Source of the DNA: Portulaca oleracea
Lineage: Eukaryota; Streptophyta; Magnoliopsida; Caryophyllales; Portulacaceae
DNA length: 64,000 nucleotides
Direction of reading: 5' to 3'
NCBI GenBank assembly: GCA_029582165.1
Contig: CM055877.1
Location: forward strand, 33,258,249 to 33,322,248
In this document: positions 38,506-49,844 of the stretch, piece by piece
How positions within the stretch are numbered: position 1 is the stretch's first letter
Layout: each line of letters begins with the position of its first letter
The notes under the pieces: model-generated
Told to the model about the DNA's origin: nothing
The model's database searches: none
Seen by the model: only the letters and a program-made list of their open reading frames with translations
Position numbers and translations under genes: made by a program

Positions 38506-38976
38506 TAAGAGTCATGCACACCAGAAAAAATCCCCATTGACCCCAAACCTTCACCTCATCATCCATACACCTCATCATACCTTTCAACCTTCAATAACCT
38601 TCATACGCCTTCATAACCATCCATAACCTACATATGATGCCTTCAACCCTTCTCAGCCGTCTTTCTGAACCATTAACCCATCCTCGAGGCACTACCCATC
38701 AAAGTTGCGCTTAAAGAACTACGACTGGCCTGATTCCAACTTGGATATGTAGGAGAACCTCTTCGAGGCCCGGCCCAATATTTCTCACTTTAGAGGGTTT
38801 CGTTGTTTGATAAACTGGTCTTTGAGAGAATAAAAAAAAGAAGAGAGAATAAAAAGCTAGTCCGGAAACCCACTTGGGCGGGCTAGGCAGGAAACCCTGG
38901 ATTTCTATCACCATCGTTAACCCTCCATTTTCCATTTTCCTTCTGTCAGACTTGAAATTAATTCCATCACTCATAT

Positions 38977-39170
38977 TTCAACCTTTTTCCCAAGAGATGA
39001 TGTCTACCCATTTGACCATCTCTTCACTCTTTCAAGACACCATCGTGCTTAAGTGTCTCTCTATCCCCATGTTCCAACCTTTTCCCAAGACATGATGTTT
39101 ATCCCATTTGACCATCTCTCATTCCTTTCTAAGGCACGTTCATTCTTAAGTGTCTCTATTTGCCATTCAT
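38977..39170 (+). repeat. ~95-bp direct repeat, two copies
   Basis: Two diverged neighbours share (T)CAACCTTTTTCCCAAGA, then ATGATGT, then CCATTTGACCATCTCT, then CTTAAGTGTCTCT. The first copy is about 38977-39071 and the second about 39072-39170. Confidence 0.7.
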
Positions 39171-39190
39171 TGATAATACCTCTCCCATTC

Positions 39191-39254
39191 TTAAGAATAA
39201 ATCCTCATACTTTGCAGCTCGGTCATTATTGCAAGTATGAGGATTTATTCTTAA
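39191..39254. repeat. 25-bp inverted repeat hairpin
   Basis: Arms 39191-39216 and 39230-39254 pair over 25 bp with a single bulged T, leaving a 13-nt loop. The arm begins TTAAGAATAAATCCTCATAC. Far stronger than its surroundings; it contains no known element terminus. Confidence 0.85.
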
Positions 39255-39511
39255 CGCTCATTCTCAGCATGCATGAGTGTGACTCACTTCTCAACAAGAG
39301 CAAAAGCCCATCACATCGAATCAGCGGATAACTGGCAGCCACATACATGATTATGAACAGACTCAGAGAAAAGGTACTCTAAACTGGGGGCTCGCGCTAT
39401 CTCTGTGACATCGTCCGAAACATTTATCAGAGATAGCTTCTAAGAGGGACACCTACTCCATATCTTACAAGATCCTACATCTTCATTTTCATTTATGACC
39501 TAGTAGTCTCC

Positions 39512-39650
39512 AGAAAAAAAAAAAAGAGGAAGAAAAGGAAGAAAAAAGAAAAAAGAAAAAAAAAAGAGGAAGAAAAGAAAAAAAAAGAAAAAAGAAAAAA
39601 GAAAAGAAAAGAAAGAAGAAAACAAAAAAGAGAAAAAGAAAAGAGAGGCT
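39512..39650. repeat. Homopurine tract
   Basis: About 140 bp of A and G almost without interruption on the plus strand (AAAAAG, GAAGAAAAG patterns). A similar short A/G run lies near 40130-40155. Confidence 0.9.
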
Positions 39651-40259
39651 AACTTGAAAACCCTCTAGGCAAGTTAGGCAAAAGGAGAGATTGAGACTCA
39701 CGGCTAAGGACATACTTCCATCAGTGCAACATAAGAACCAATGCCTCCTTCTATCCATGGTCTCCGTACATCATATCGTTTGTCCACACGAAACTGGGGG
39801 CTTGCAAATTTCTAAGGTTCCCTCCAAATCAGGACAATGTCATCTAGAGTCTACATTAAACTGGGGGCTTACAAACCCCTAATATATCCTCCTAGGGCAA
39901 GATAATGTCATCAAGCTTCTACGCCAAACCGGGAGCTTGTCCTACATAGATTTGCAAGTAATCGAGGTCATCTACGTGAGCATCCAAGAAGCACATCCTT
40001 CAGGCCTAACACCTCCGCCATTATTCCTTGTCCCCTGGATCGAAATGTTCCTCATTCTGAATTTTCCTGAAATTCCCCACAAGTGGCCTTGATCCTTAGG
40101 AAGTCATTGTCTTAAAAAAGCATTGTCCGAGAAAAAAGGAAAAAGAAAAAGAGTCATTGTCTTAGGAGATCATTGTCCTAGAAAAGTGTTGTCTAAGGAA
40201 AGTATTTTCCTAGAAAGTCATTGTCTAAATAAAGAGTCGAGGGGTTACCTACATACAGA

Positions 40260-40500
40260 GTTGCATGCATAGGAGTATAAAGCATTATGTGTGTCCCGCG
40301 TCTAAGCATAATAGATTTGCATTACGTCTATGAGTCATGTCAAAGTCACATTGAGTCAGTCTCTCCTGCATATAGAATTGCATATTTAGAATCATAAAAG
40401 CCCCTTGTGTGTGTCGTGTCTAAGCATAATAGGTTTGCATTACATCCATCAGTTGTGTTAGAGTCACATTCAATTAAGTTTATCATGCATATAGTCAGTC
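40260..40500 (+). repeat. ~123-bp tandem duplication
   Basis: Two diverged copies (about 40260-40382 and 40383-40500). Each has GTGTGTC, then GTCTAAGCATAATAG(A/G)TTTGCATTAC, then AGTCACATT. Confidence 0.75.
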
Positions 40501-41489
40501 TGTCTTGCATAAGGTCTATAAGTCATGCATAAATGTATAATTGCATGAATATTTGTTTCAAGAAAAATAAAAATGCATTGTTTATGCAAGTGTCTAGTAG
40601 ATCATTTGCATGCATACTTGTATATCAAAAGAAAAAAAAACAACAAAAAAATAAAAAAGGGCAAAGAAGTGTCGCACCGTTGCTCCAGAACGCAACACTG
40701 GGGGCTGGAAGCCCATATGTCACCTCATTCAGGAAGGGTTTTTCAATCACTAAGAGCAGATTGGAGTGATTTCTGATCCAACTCTAACACGAATGGCACC
40801 CGTCAGACACGAATGATGGGATCATCCTCTGCGAGACATGAATGGCATTTGTCCAACACGAAGGACAGAATCTTCAATGACTGATACGTATTAGCGACAG
40901 GGCGAATTTCAAGAATCCTTTCCGCCAGTGAAATTCTAAGAGCAGCATATATGCGCTTAAAGCAAAATTTGAAGTATCATTTACTTTTAATTCAACTTAA
41001 AGTGCTGAAACAAGCAGTAGCATGCAAGTTGTTTCAACGATAACATGCTATAAAAATAAGCTTGTTGAAGAAACAAAGCATACCGAGGTACAAGAACGAA
41101 GGGACGCCGTACACATGCTCATCTTGTCCGAAAACCAATTGTACCGGCATGAATTCCCTACTGAGATGTTCCCTATGTATCGACTTCCTATACTGCTGGT
41201 AGAGAAGCACAACTGCGTCATCTTCCCGAAAAAATTCATCCTTTTACGATAAATATGAAAATACCCAATAGACCTTCAAGAGAGAGAATAAGAAAGGGAA
41301 GCAAGCGAAGTCTGAATGAGAAGCGGTGAAGAATGTCGTAGCTATAAGCTCTAATTTGTAATCACAAGACTTCGGTTCACACAGCCACGTGTCATGCTCT
41401 CATCTGCCTAGGCTCAAGTCTGATCGGCCTTGGGGCTATCTACAATAATTGCAAGCAAGTAGGTCTCTTGCATAAGCTGGAGTGGATGC

Positions 41490-41685
41490 AAAGATTCCTC
41501 TCTTCTCTCTAGTGTTCGGCCGACCTAGGGAAAGAATGAGCCTTTTTCTTTTCTCCATGCTTATTGCGAAGGGCGTGAGCGAATGCAAAGATTCCTCTCT
41601 TTTCTCTAATGTCCGACCGACCTAGGGAAAGAAGGAGCCTTTGTCTTTTCTCCATGCTTGTTTCCAAGAGCTCAAGCTTGTACAT
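41490..41685 (+). repeat. ~95-bp tandem duplication
   Basis: Two copies of ATGCAAAGATTCCTCTCTT..CTCTA, then CGACCTAGGGAAAGAA, then TTTTCTCCATGCTT. The second copy is better conserved at its 5' part. Confidence 0.75.
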
Positions 41686-41815
41686 TTTCAAGGAGGAGCA
41701 CGACTAAGTGTTCCCAATAAGGAGAGGTCGTCTTCTCAAGAATGGTGCATCAAGTTCCCAAATAAGAGCACTTCTCCAATGATCATGCTAACATAATCTG
41801 AAGGAAAAAAGTGTC

Positions 41816-42370
41816 ATCGACATTGTGTTCGATGAAGTCCCAGGCATTGAATTGCTACCGAAAATCAAAATCAGAGCCACCGGCAGCGTTTGGTGCAGTC
41901 TCAGCAATAAGAGTCGTCAACATCGAGCTCATCGAAATCTCAGGAATAAGAGCCACCAGCATCACGTCCAGTGAAGTATCATCGACATCAAAAATGCCTT
42001 CATCGTCAAAAGACCAAAAACAGGGTCGCCAATCGGCGTAAGTCCTCAACATCAGAGCCATTGGCATCATGATCGGTGAAGTCACTCAGCATTGAATTGC
42101 CACCATCATCATCGTCATCATCATCATCACCTAGAGCCATCGGCAGAGTTTCGATGCAGTCCCAATCCTGAGCCATCGGCATCGCGCAAGATGAAGTCTC
42201 AACATCCGAGCCACTGGCATCGCGCCCGGTGAAGTCTCGACCCCCAAGGCCATCAGAATCGCGTCTGGTGAAGTCCTCCGACATCAAAAATTCAAACAAT
42301 CATCAACATCGACACCAGGAAAGACTGGAACCGACATCGGGAAAGACTGAAACTGACATTGGGAATGACT
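41816..42370 (+). repeat. Degenerate minisatellite plus ATC run
   Basis: A diverged unit built on GAGCCATCGGCATCGCG..CGGTGAAGTCTC recurs many times, with an (ATC)n-like run at about 42104-42130. At about 42305-42370 come three units of a 22-bp motif (complement of CCAGTCTTTCCCGGTGTCGATT) that is expanded to about a dozen units at 52248-52525 in the related minus-strand element. Confidence 0.65.
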
Positions 42371-42787
42371 ATAAAAACAATCGTCGAATTCCATGAACCA
42401 TCGGCATCGTGTCCGATAACAGGTAAGGCGTCATTCTCGCCTGAGATCACCTATCGGAGCAAGTTCGCCAACCACGACACAAGACTCAGCTTCCAAGTGT
42501 CAGCCCACACCTTCAAGTAGGGATGCCATCAGCACCCGAGGTCACTCCGAGTTGCACGTCATCCGACACCCGAGATCATTTCAAGTAGAGCATCATTCCT
42601 GCTCGAGATCAACCATGATAGAGGCACTGGTCGCCCGCAACCGCAATGCAGGACTCCGCTTCAAAGCATCACCCAGGCTTTGCATTCCAAAGTCATATCC
42701 TCAGGCTTTGCATTCCAAAGTCATCTCCTTGATCGGTGTCCATCAAATCAGTTCTACTTTGATTTCCATCGAATCCAATATTCAATC

Positions 42788-42797
42788 AAAGTGGGGA
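42788..42797 (+). other. Polypurine tract
   Basis: AAAGTGGGGA, 5 bp before the LTR start TGTAGACACC. The related element has AAAGTGGGGGC at 52043-52053 on the minus strand in the same position. Confidence 0.75.
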
Positions 42798-42802
42798 CTA
42801 TC

Positions 42803-43442
42803 TGTAGACACCAGATTTTGGCACAAAAATATATAGCATAACTATATAAATGAAGCATAAATAAAGAAGAAGTTGATCGAAAGGCTAGTTTAGACTTCTG
42901 GATTTTAACATGGTTTTTATGCACATTTAATGTAATTTTTATTATTTCTTTTAATGAATTTTTGGTAGAAAATTAGGAAATAAGGAAAATAAGGGAAGTC
43001 ACGGCCAAAGTCGAAGCCGGAGGACTTGATCGCATTCATTCTACATGTACAAGTTTACGTGAGGAATTGCATGCACAACTTTTACGTAAAAATGATGATT
43101 AAACCCTAACCATGCATGCCATGCATGAGCTACGTGATAGTACATGCAAATGCCACAAGAGGTCTCAAGATCAAATCCTCCCAAAAACATTCAAAAAACC
43201 TCTCAAAAGAGCATATGGCAAATACTATTTCCGTCCAGTGTGAACAAACGACCTCGATGTCAGTCCTTTCACACCATCACCGTCCAAAGATGCATGAACG
43301 GAGGAAGGATTCATCCTCCATGTGTTCAAGGCCAGTCGGCCTTGACCACCGACCACGCATGGTCAATTGACCATGAGCTGTCGTCCACTCCAAGTACACC
43401 CCCCTCTACCTTGTAATCTGTTCCATGTTGACTGCATGAACC
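42803..43442 (+). mobile_element. 3' LTR fragment of Tat-like element (family B)
   Basis: Starts with an intact TGTAGACACCAG just after the polypurine tract and matches the 5' LTR from 21115 onward for 640 bp. It breaks off at TGCATGAACC, where another LTR begins. It carries a perfect 18-bp palindrome (43358-43375), CATGGTCAATTGACCATG, which places two W-box words TTGACC head to head. Confidence 0.8.
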
Positions 43443-46116
43443 TGTAGACACCGGGATTTTGACGCAAAACTGATAAGACAACTTTATATAGAGTTTTTAG
43501 GGCTCAATTCATGTCAGTTTCATGCTTTTTATACCCGATATCTCGTATTTTTATAGCAATTTCTGTGATTTATACACTTTTTCGCGAGTTTGGTATGTTT
43601 TGCAGGAATTCGTGAAATTATATCAAAAAGCATGAAAATTTGGAGGAAGAATGCCAAAAATCAAATAAATAAAAAAGAAGTTGAAGAAGGAGAGAAAAAA
43701 AATGGAAGGACGACCCAAATAACTCGGACCATGATCAGCTGAAGCGAAGAGGCAAGGCGCAGGGAGCGTTTTTAAAACGCAGCCAGCGCCTTGATCAAAA
43801 AGTTTTCCAACCGAGAAAAGAGAAAACGCAGCCCGCGTTTTGGAGGCGCGGCCAGTGCCCTCTCACGGAGAAATCCGCTACTTGGGCAAAATGCAGCCAG
43901 CGTTTCCAAAACGCAGGCCGCGTTTTGTGCCCTAATCCAGTCACTATAAAACGGCTTCGACATCCGCCGTTTCAAAACATCATCCGCAGCGAGCGATTTT
44001 TCTCCTGTTTACTTTAGTTTTCAGAGAGTTTTTAGGTAGCTTTAGAGTAGATTTAGATCAATTTATTTACAGTTGATTCCTAAAGATTGTTATTAGATTA
44101 GATTATTGTTCGTGATCGAAGAACATGAAAGAGATCGATTCGGGTGACACGAAGAGATCGATTCCGCCAATTCGAACACGGTTTATTTCTATTCTTCTTT
44201 AATGCTTTCTTGTTTTTATTAAGATTTTGCGATGTTTACTTTTAGAACTATGAGTAGCTAATTTTCTTAGTTAGGGGGATAAACTCGATGTCAATTGATT
44301 GAATTTGAATAGAGTTTCGGTGTTAGGTTATCCTTTTATTCGTTTAATCTGCGTGCAATGTATGTCATGGTAATTTGACAATAGAACGACAATTTGAGTT
44401 TGTACCTGGTTTTAGATTGTTGACAATAGAACGACAGTTTGAGTCTTGAATCGGATTGCGTAGATTGAATAGGTTAGAAAATAGTTAGACATAATGATTC
44501 TTGCCTAGGGTCAATTTGTAATCAGTTCTTATCTTTGATTAAGCTAAATAGTTAGAAATAATGTTTAGATTAATCATTGTAAATCACCTAGGATCGAAAG
44601 ATTGAAGTGATAAAGCCTAGAAAGATTATAGACCCCGAATTATCTTGTTACCTGCACCGGGATTGTTGATAATTTGATTAATTGACTAGAGTGGACTCCC
44701 CTGAACGCTTTTAATTAATTGATAAAACCCTAAAAATTCCTGCTTTCTTAGTTCAATTTAGAAAACTTAAAAACCCTAAAAATTTCTACTTTTTTTAGTT
44801 CAATTTAGAAAACTTTACGACACCCTTTGGATCGACCTAACATTCTTTGTAGCGAACTAGTTTAGTACGTGGTTGAACGCAAATCCCTGAGAGAGAACGA
44901 TATTTTATTACTATACAGACCCGTACACTTGCGGTACACAGACACCTATATGTTTAAGGTCTGTCAATAACACAGTATAAAAATAAGAGCGGAAGAAATA
45001 AAAGAGATTCGATAAATGCATGCATTTTACATGTATTTGTTCACCTAAAGTCACATGCAAGATCACATGTGGTCCATCCTAGCTAAATGTACATTTTTTT
45101 ATATAAAAATGGAGCCATGCAAACCCTAAAAGCAAACCCCAGAGATCGCGATATCAAATCCTCACAAAAGCACTCAAAAACACCTAAAAACGTTAGCTAA
45201 ATAATGTGCTCATTTCGTCCAGTGTGAATGGCAGCTTCCCTAGGTTGGTTGACTTCACACTCAACCATCCATACATGCATGGACGAAGCTAGTCCCTCCC
45301 CCCTAGCGTAGTGGCCGGTCGGCCTTGGTGACTCCGCCACACGTGGTCAATTGACCACGTGCCACCGACCATGCTAGGTGAGCTCCCCCTACTGCCTTGG
45401 TATTCTGCACAGCTCGGAGATTACTATGTATGCATGCATGCATACATGAATTATCTACTCCCTTCCCCTCCTATAAATACCATCCTTCTCTAAACCATTT
45501 CACTCACCAATTCACTCATCATCTATCCCTCTCTACTCACTCTCTAATCTCTCTCATAATATCTCTACTTCTTATATCTCTTATCTCATATTCATCTCTC
45601 ATTCATCTCTTATTCTATCCATCCTCTATTCTATCCTACTTTCCATCATCTATCTTGCCATAATCTTCACCATTCTTCCATCACAAAAAGCCTAAATAAA
45701 TATCTTACCTTTATTCATCCCAAACTCCACAAAAAACCTAGTCTAAAGAAATTCATAATCACAAAAAGAAGCCTTCTTATAACCCCATTTCTACCCCTTT
45801 TCTTATCATATTTCACCACCTTTTCTATCATTATTTTGGCACTTGGAGAGGAAATTTTCAAGCTATCAAGGAGGATTCATCAAGCACCAAAGCGCTAAGC
45901 AAGGTTTTTTCCCACAAAGTAGCAATGTAAGCTTTTAAGTGTTCTTCTTTTCTTGTAAATAAGTGTATATTTGTACTTTTCCATCTTATAATATATCACA
46001 TTCTTGTTGCATGATTCAATGAAGTAATTTTATAAAGTATTCATCCATTTCCCTTCCAAACTTTATCAAAAGCACATTTTAATTTTTTAGTAGAGTCTTT
46101 CCTTTTTGTGAGAGGC
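43443..46116 (+). mobile_element. Second TGTAGACACC-type LTR, interrupted
   Basis: Starts TGTAGACACCGGG at 43443 and is split by the solo LTR at 43471-44966. It continues to GTGAGAGGC at 46116, where a minus-strand LTR is inserted; its last part is missing from the window. It is a diverged relative of family B. TATAAATA lies at 45472. A perfect 22-bp palindrome (45340-45361) about 110 bp upstream has a CACGTG G-box at each end and paired TTGAC words in the middle. Confidence 0.75.
43471..44966 (+). mobile_element. Solo LTR, family C (second copy)
   Basis: 1496 bp from TGATAAGACA to GGTCTGTCA, homologous to 15874-17289 in opposite orientation. Flanking 5-mers AAAAC and ATAAC match at 4 of 5. 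The host LTR sequence is continuous when it is removed. A TATA (CTATAAAACGG) lies at about 43946. Upstream are palindromes with AAACGC...GCGTTT arms (43823-43841 and about 43904-43925). Confidence 0.8.
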
Positions 46117-46435
46117 TGTAGGACCCGGAAAAATCCCTCCCCGTTCGGGGGGGAAATGTTTTCCTCGGATGCACTACATTTTGTGATCGAGAACCGACTA
46201 AGGTTTCTTAATCCTTAAATAAGGATATTTTTATTTTCAAAATTCATTTTCGGGGTGATGAAACTTTATTTATTTACAAACTCGTTTTTTATTATTTAAA
46301 TTATCCGGAAATTACACAAAAATAATATCAAATAATTTAATTTTAATCCAATTGATGAATTAGGGCCCAAAAAGCAAACGGACCACCAGAATCTGTCAAA
46401 GCCCCCCTAGGGTTTGACAAATTACAGGCGATCGA

Positions 46436-47445
46436 TGTCAGTCCGGTTCCTTTCTCCTCTGGTGACCCGCCAGTGAGCAACCGTCGAACTCGAGCCTCGA
46501 GTTGCAATTTCAGTCGCCGGGAGGCTGGGAGGCTAGTCTCCGCCATCCGATGGATGGGCCCGGGGCTCCTTAGGGAGGGCCCGCTCACAACACCGACCCG
46601 GAGCCTCGGGATCGACCAGGACCGTCTCGAGGCTGAGCATAGAAGGTATCGGTGCGAGTGTTTTAAACCCTCGGGATTAATAAAAACGGCACAACCTGGC
46701 CATCAGAGAGCTTGCTCGACCGAGCCACCTCCTGGCTCACCCGAGCAATGTTTCGCGAGCATGGCCCAGGCGTCGGGGCTGCTCGCCCGTGTTATTCTTT
46801 GCTCGCCGGCGGCGTTCTGTCGGTGTCATCGTCGCGCAACCACGCATCCGGAAGACACCGCCGCCGAGTGAACCTGCCGGAGATCTTTGCGCACGCGACA
46901 CTGCCGACGGCGACGACAGTGAAGGCACGCTCGCCCGAGCCGGCGTTCTGGAAGACACCTTTTTTACGCTGTTTTGGCTTAATTTTGGGTTTAGTATAAA
47001 TAGCTTGTTATCTCATTTTTCCAGGCAGCTTTTGATGATTATGAACATGCTTATCCATTGGTTAGGGTTTCCCTCAGTTTTCTCTCAAAATCTAGATTAC
47101 TTTATCCATTGATTAATGGTGGTGTTTCTAGTCATTCCTTTATTGATCATTTGGTGGATTCTTCCTTTATGATGGTCATGGTGGGGTGTTAGGCTTTGGT
47201 GGTGGAATCTCCTTTATCCAAGGTCATATCCAATCCCTTTGGTGTTCAAGGTTATTGATATTGGTTGATTTTGGTTATTATTCTTGTTATTATTCAAGTT
47301 CAAGGCTATTGTTGAGAAGTTCAAGCATGAGTGATTGAGATGTTCATATTTCTCCCCTTATTCTATTGCTTATGGATTTCTCTCATCTCTTCTACAACAA
47401 CAACTCAAGCTAAGTCTACAATCTCTCCCATCGCGCCACACTCCA
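46436..47445 (+). mobile_element. 5' LTR of TR-GAG-like element
   Basis: Starts TGTCAGTCC and ends CTCCA. The first 500 bp are GC-rich with a palindrome AACTCGAGCCTCGAGTT at 46487-46503. TATAAATAG lies at 46995-47003. The part after 46940 is nearly identical to the 3' LTR, but the first part differs by many small indels. Confidence 0.8.
46995..47003 (+). promoter_or_regulatory. LTR TATA box
   Basis: TATAAATAG in TTTAGTATAAATAGCTTG; the 3' LTR has the same at 50409-50417. It follows the GC-rich U3, as expected for the retroelement promoter. Confidence 0.7.
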
Positions 47446-47447
47446 TT

Positions 47448-47459
47448 TGGTATCAGAGC
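47448..47459 (+). other. Primer binding site (initiator-Met tRNA)
   Basis: A perfect TGGTATCAGAGC, 2 bp after the LTR end CTCCA. Confidence 0.9.
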
Positions 47460-47795
47460 ACAAGGTTATTCATCTAGCTTGAGTTTTCCATTGTTCTTGC
47501 TAGTTTGTTCTCTATTGTTGGAATTTTTGTATTTTGATTGAAATATTGGTGTTCCCCAACCCTTGTGACTCCAAGTGTGTTGGAGAAATTGTTATTGCTA
47601 TTGTGTTTGTTGATTTTGATGCATATTGGAGCTTTGAGGAAGAGTTGGAAAGTTGTGCACACAAGGTGTTCGATAAAATGCCCAAGTGAGAAAAACACAA
47701 AGAACCCTTATCCCAACACAAGCCAACTACAAGAAAACCCCCCAAACTCCACAAAATATCCCAAACACAATCTGTCCCATACCTTTTTCCTCGAC

Positions 47796-49844
47796 ATTGA
47801 AGGTCACGATGACTCCGATCGAGAGGTACCTAGCTACCGGGGTAGCCCTCAACTTCGGGTTCTCGAGAATCGACTTGCCACCCATGACGAGCAATTCTCC
47901 TCCATCAATCGAACCCTTAACGCCATCGTGGCACGGTTGGATAATCTCGCCCTAGAGCGTCCGGTTCCACCTCGAGTTGAACGTCCGAGGCGTACACAAA
48001 GCCCTGTCCGTCCTCCTCCAAACTTTGAGTCGAGTGACGATGCTAGAGGCTCTCCACGACGCCGAATTCGCCGGAATGTGCATGAACAACCCCCTCGTGA
48101 CGACTTCCAGGACATTAGAATTGACATCCCCGAATTCAACGGCTCCACCGACTCGGATGACTACCTCGAATGGATCCAACTGATGGATAGGATCTTCGAG
48201 ACCAAGGAGTATGATGATGAGAAGGCTTATAAGATCGCGAGCTTGAAACTCACCAGGGCCGCTTCGCTTTGGTTTGAGAATATGAAGTTGCAACAGACTC
48301 GTGAAGGAAAAGCAAGGATTTCTACTTGGACCCGGCTTAAGCAAGTGATGAATCGCCGCTTTTTGCCAAACACTTACCGTCATGACGTTCTGAAGAAGGC
48401 CTATGCCCTTACCCAAGGCAAACGAACCGTCGGAGAATACATTTCGGAATTCGAGCAACTTCTTGTCAAGAGTGGCCTCTAGGAGACTGAGGATCAAACC
48501 ATGATGCGATTTTTGAATGGCTTGAACTCCACAATCGCTAAAAGGGTTGAGGTCCAACCATACTATTCCATGGATGAATTGTGTAGTTTGGCTCTCCGAG
48601 TCGAGCGAAGAAGAATGGAAGGATCCAACACCAAATCCTTGTCTAGACCCGTCTACTCACCATCTAGCCGACCTCCTCCGGAGTCAAGCACTCCAAGGTC
48701 TAGCGAGACACCGAGGTCCACACCAACACCAAGAATTGACAAAGGAAAGGGGCTTGCTACGGAGACTCCAACGGAACCTCTTCGACGAGCGGAAGGCCGG
48801 AAATGCTTTAGGTGCCATGGTTATGGCCATTTTCAAGCCGATTGTCCAAACCGTCGGGCTTTGACACTCCAAGAGGTCCATGACATTGATGATGAGCTTC
48901 GAAAGGCTCAAGAGAAACCCGAAGTGTTGGTTGAAGATGCGATTACTAGCGATGATGAGGATGCCGCTCCCATACCCCCCGTGCGTGGGAGTGCACATGT
49001 TGTGAGGAGAGTTTTGCATATCCATGAGACTCCACTCGATAAGGCCCAACGAGAAAGGTTGTTCCAAACGCGGTGCTTCGTAGGTGGAAAAGTGTGCACT
49101 CTTGTCATCGATGGAGGAAGTTGCACGAATGTCGCATCTACCACTATGGTCGAGAAGCTTGGCTTGCCTCTATTACCGCACCCTTGTCCCTACTCACTCC
49201 ATTGGCTCAACGATCACAACAGCATCAAGGTAACTAAGCAAGTCTTAGTAAATTTTTCTTTTGGATCTAACTATGATGATTCCCTTGTTTGCGATGTTGT
49301 CCCTATGAGCACTTGTCACATTTTATTGGGACGACCATGGCAATATGACAAGAAAACGGTGCACAATGGGTTGAACAACACTTATACATTCACCCATAAA
49401 GACAAGAAAGTCAAGTTACTTCCCATTTCTCCGCGAGAAACCGAAACTTCAAAAGCCGGGATGGGTAGTGAGTTGAGGAACCTTTTCATGATGAGCAAAA
49501 CACGGGATGAGTGTACTCTTGGCGAGGACGAGCTCCCTTTTGCTTTGTCTTTGCCTCGTAGTGAGCCTAGTGAGATTGAGAGTTCCCAAGCACCACATAA
49601 AAATTCCCTACCGCCCCTTAACCCTTCACCTCCACAAGACAAGCCTCCTTCTACTTTCTTGCATATGGATGATGGGTACATTGTGGGATTTGAAGATTAT
49701 GGGTTGTCAAGCATGTTTGTTCGAAGCGTTCGGGAAGTTCGGAACTTCATGGGGACGATTGATGAAGAGTGCTTCAGTTTTAACCCCCAAGAGTTGAGGG
49801 CAACTCTTTTTCAAGAGGGGAAGTATGAACCGTATCGGGTTCAG
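47796..49844 (+). pseudogene. gag-pro: gag-protease of TR-GAG-like element (one stop, start lost)
   Basis: One reading frame. A Pro/Arg-rich N-terminus leads to the gag core (DIPEFNGS; SLKLTRAASLWFEN; SEFEQLL), then a good zinc knuckle CFRCHGYGHFQADC, then retropepsin-like VIDGGSCTNVAS and LLGRPWQYDKK. Two defects are visible: a TAG at 48480-48482 where the relative has Gln, and an ATT at 47796-47798 where the relative at 1864 has its start Met. After LLPISPRE the frame continues about 130 residues with no pol similarity, then runs into the 3' LTR. The frame is otherwise open, suggesting recent loss of function. Confidence 0.85.
49813..49825 (+). other. Probable polypurine tract
   Basis: AAGAGGGGAAGTA, followed at once by TGAACCG. 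If this is the true tract the 3' LTR starts at 49826 rather than 49845. Confidence 0.5.

Larger units (their letters stand above)
37753..42787 (+). other. Long non-coding 3' region of Tat-like element
   Basis: About 5 kb with no polymerase domain. It contains several local direct repeats, two purine-rich tracts, a strong hairpin and five copies of a polypurine-like CTGGGGGCT word (annotated separately). The last 300 bp match the region beside the LTR at 52038 (in inverted orientation). The plain reading is the expanded 3' untranslated region of a non-autonomous derivative. Confidence 0.6.

Noticed and set aside
38342..38587. Phe/Leu/Ser-rich minus-strand ORF suggesting membrane segments
   Set aside because: A translation of the purine-rich tract (polypyrimidine on the other strand); the same explains 39489-39758.
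42006..42299. ORF with a run of aspartates
   Set aside because: Produced by an ATC/GAT trinucleotide run and the degenerate minisatellite in the element's 3' region.
45397..45663. Ser/Leu/Ile-rich ORF after a TATA box
   Set aside because: It falls in the CT-rich leader of an LTR and is low complexity without a domain; its counterparts in related LTRs are not open.
46343..47112. Several Arg/Ala-rich ORFs on both strands in the GC-rich LTR half
   Set aside because: High GC lowers stop frequency. The homologous 3' LTR has shifted frames because of indels, so no frame is conserved.
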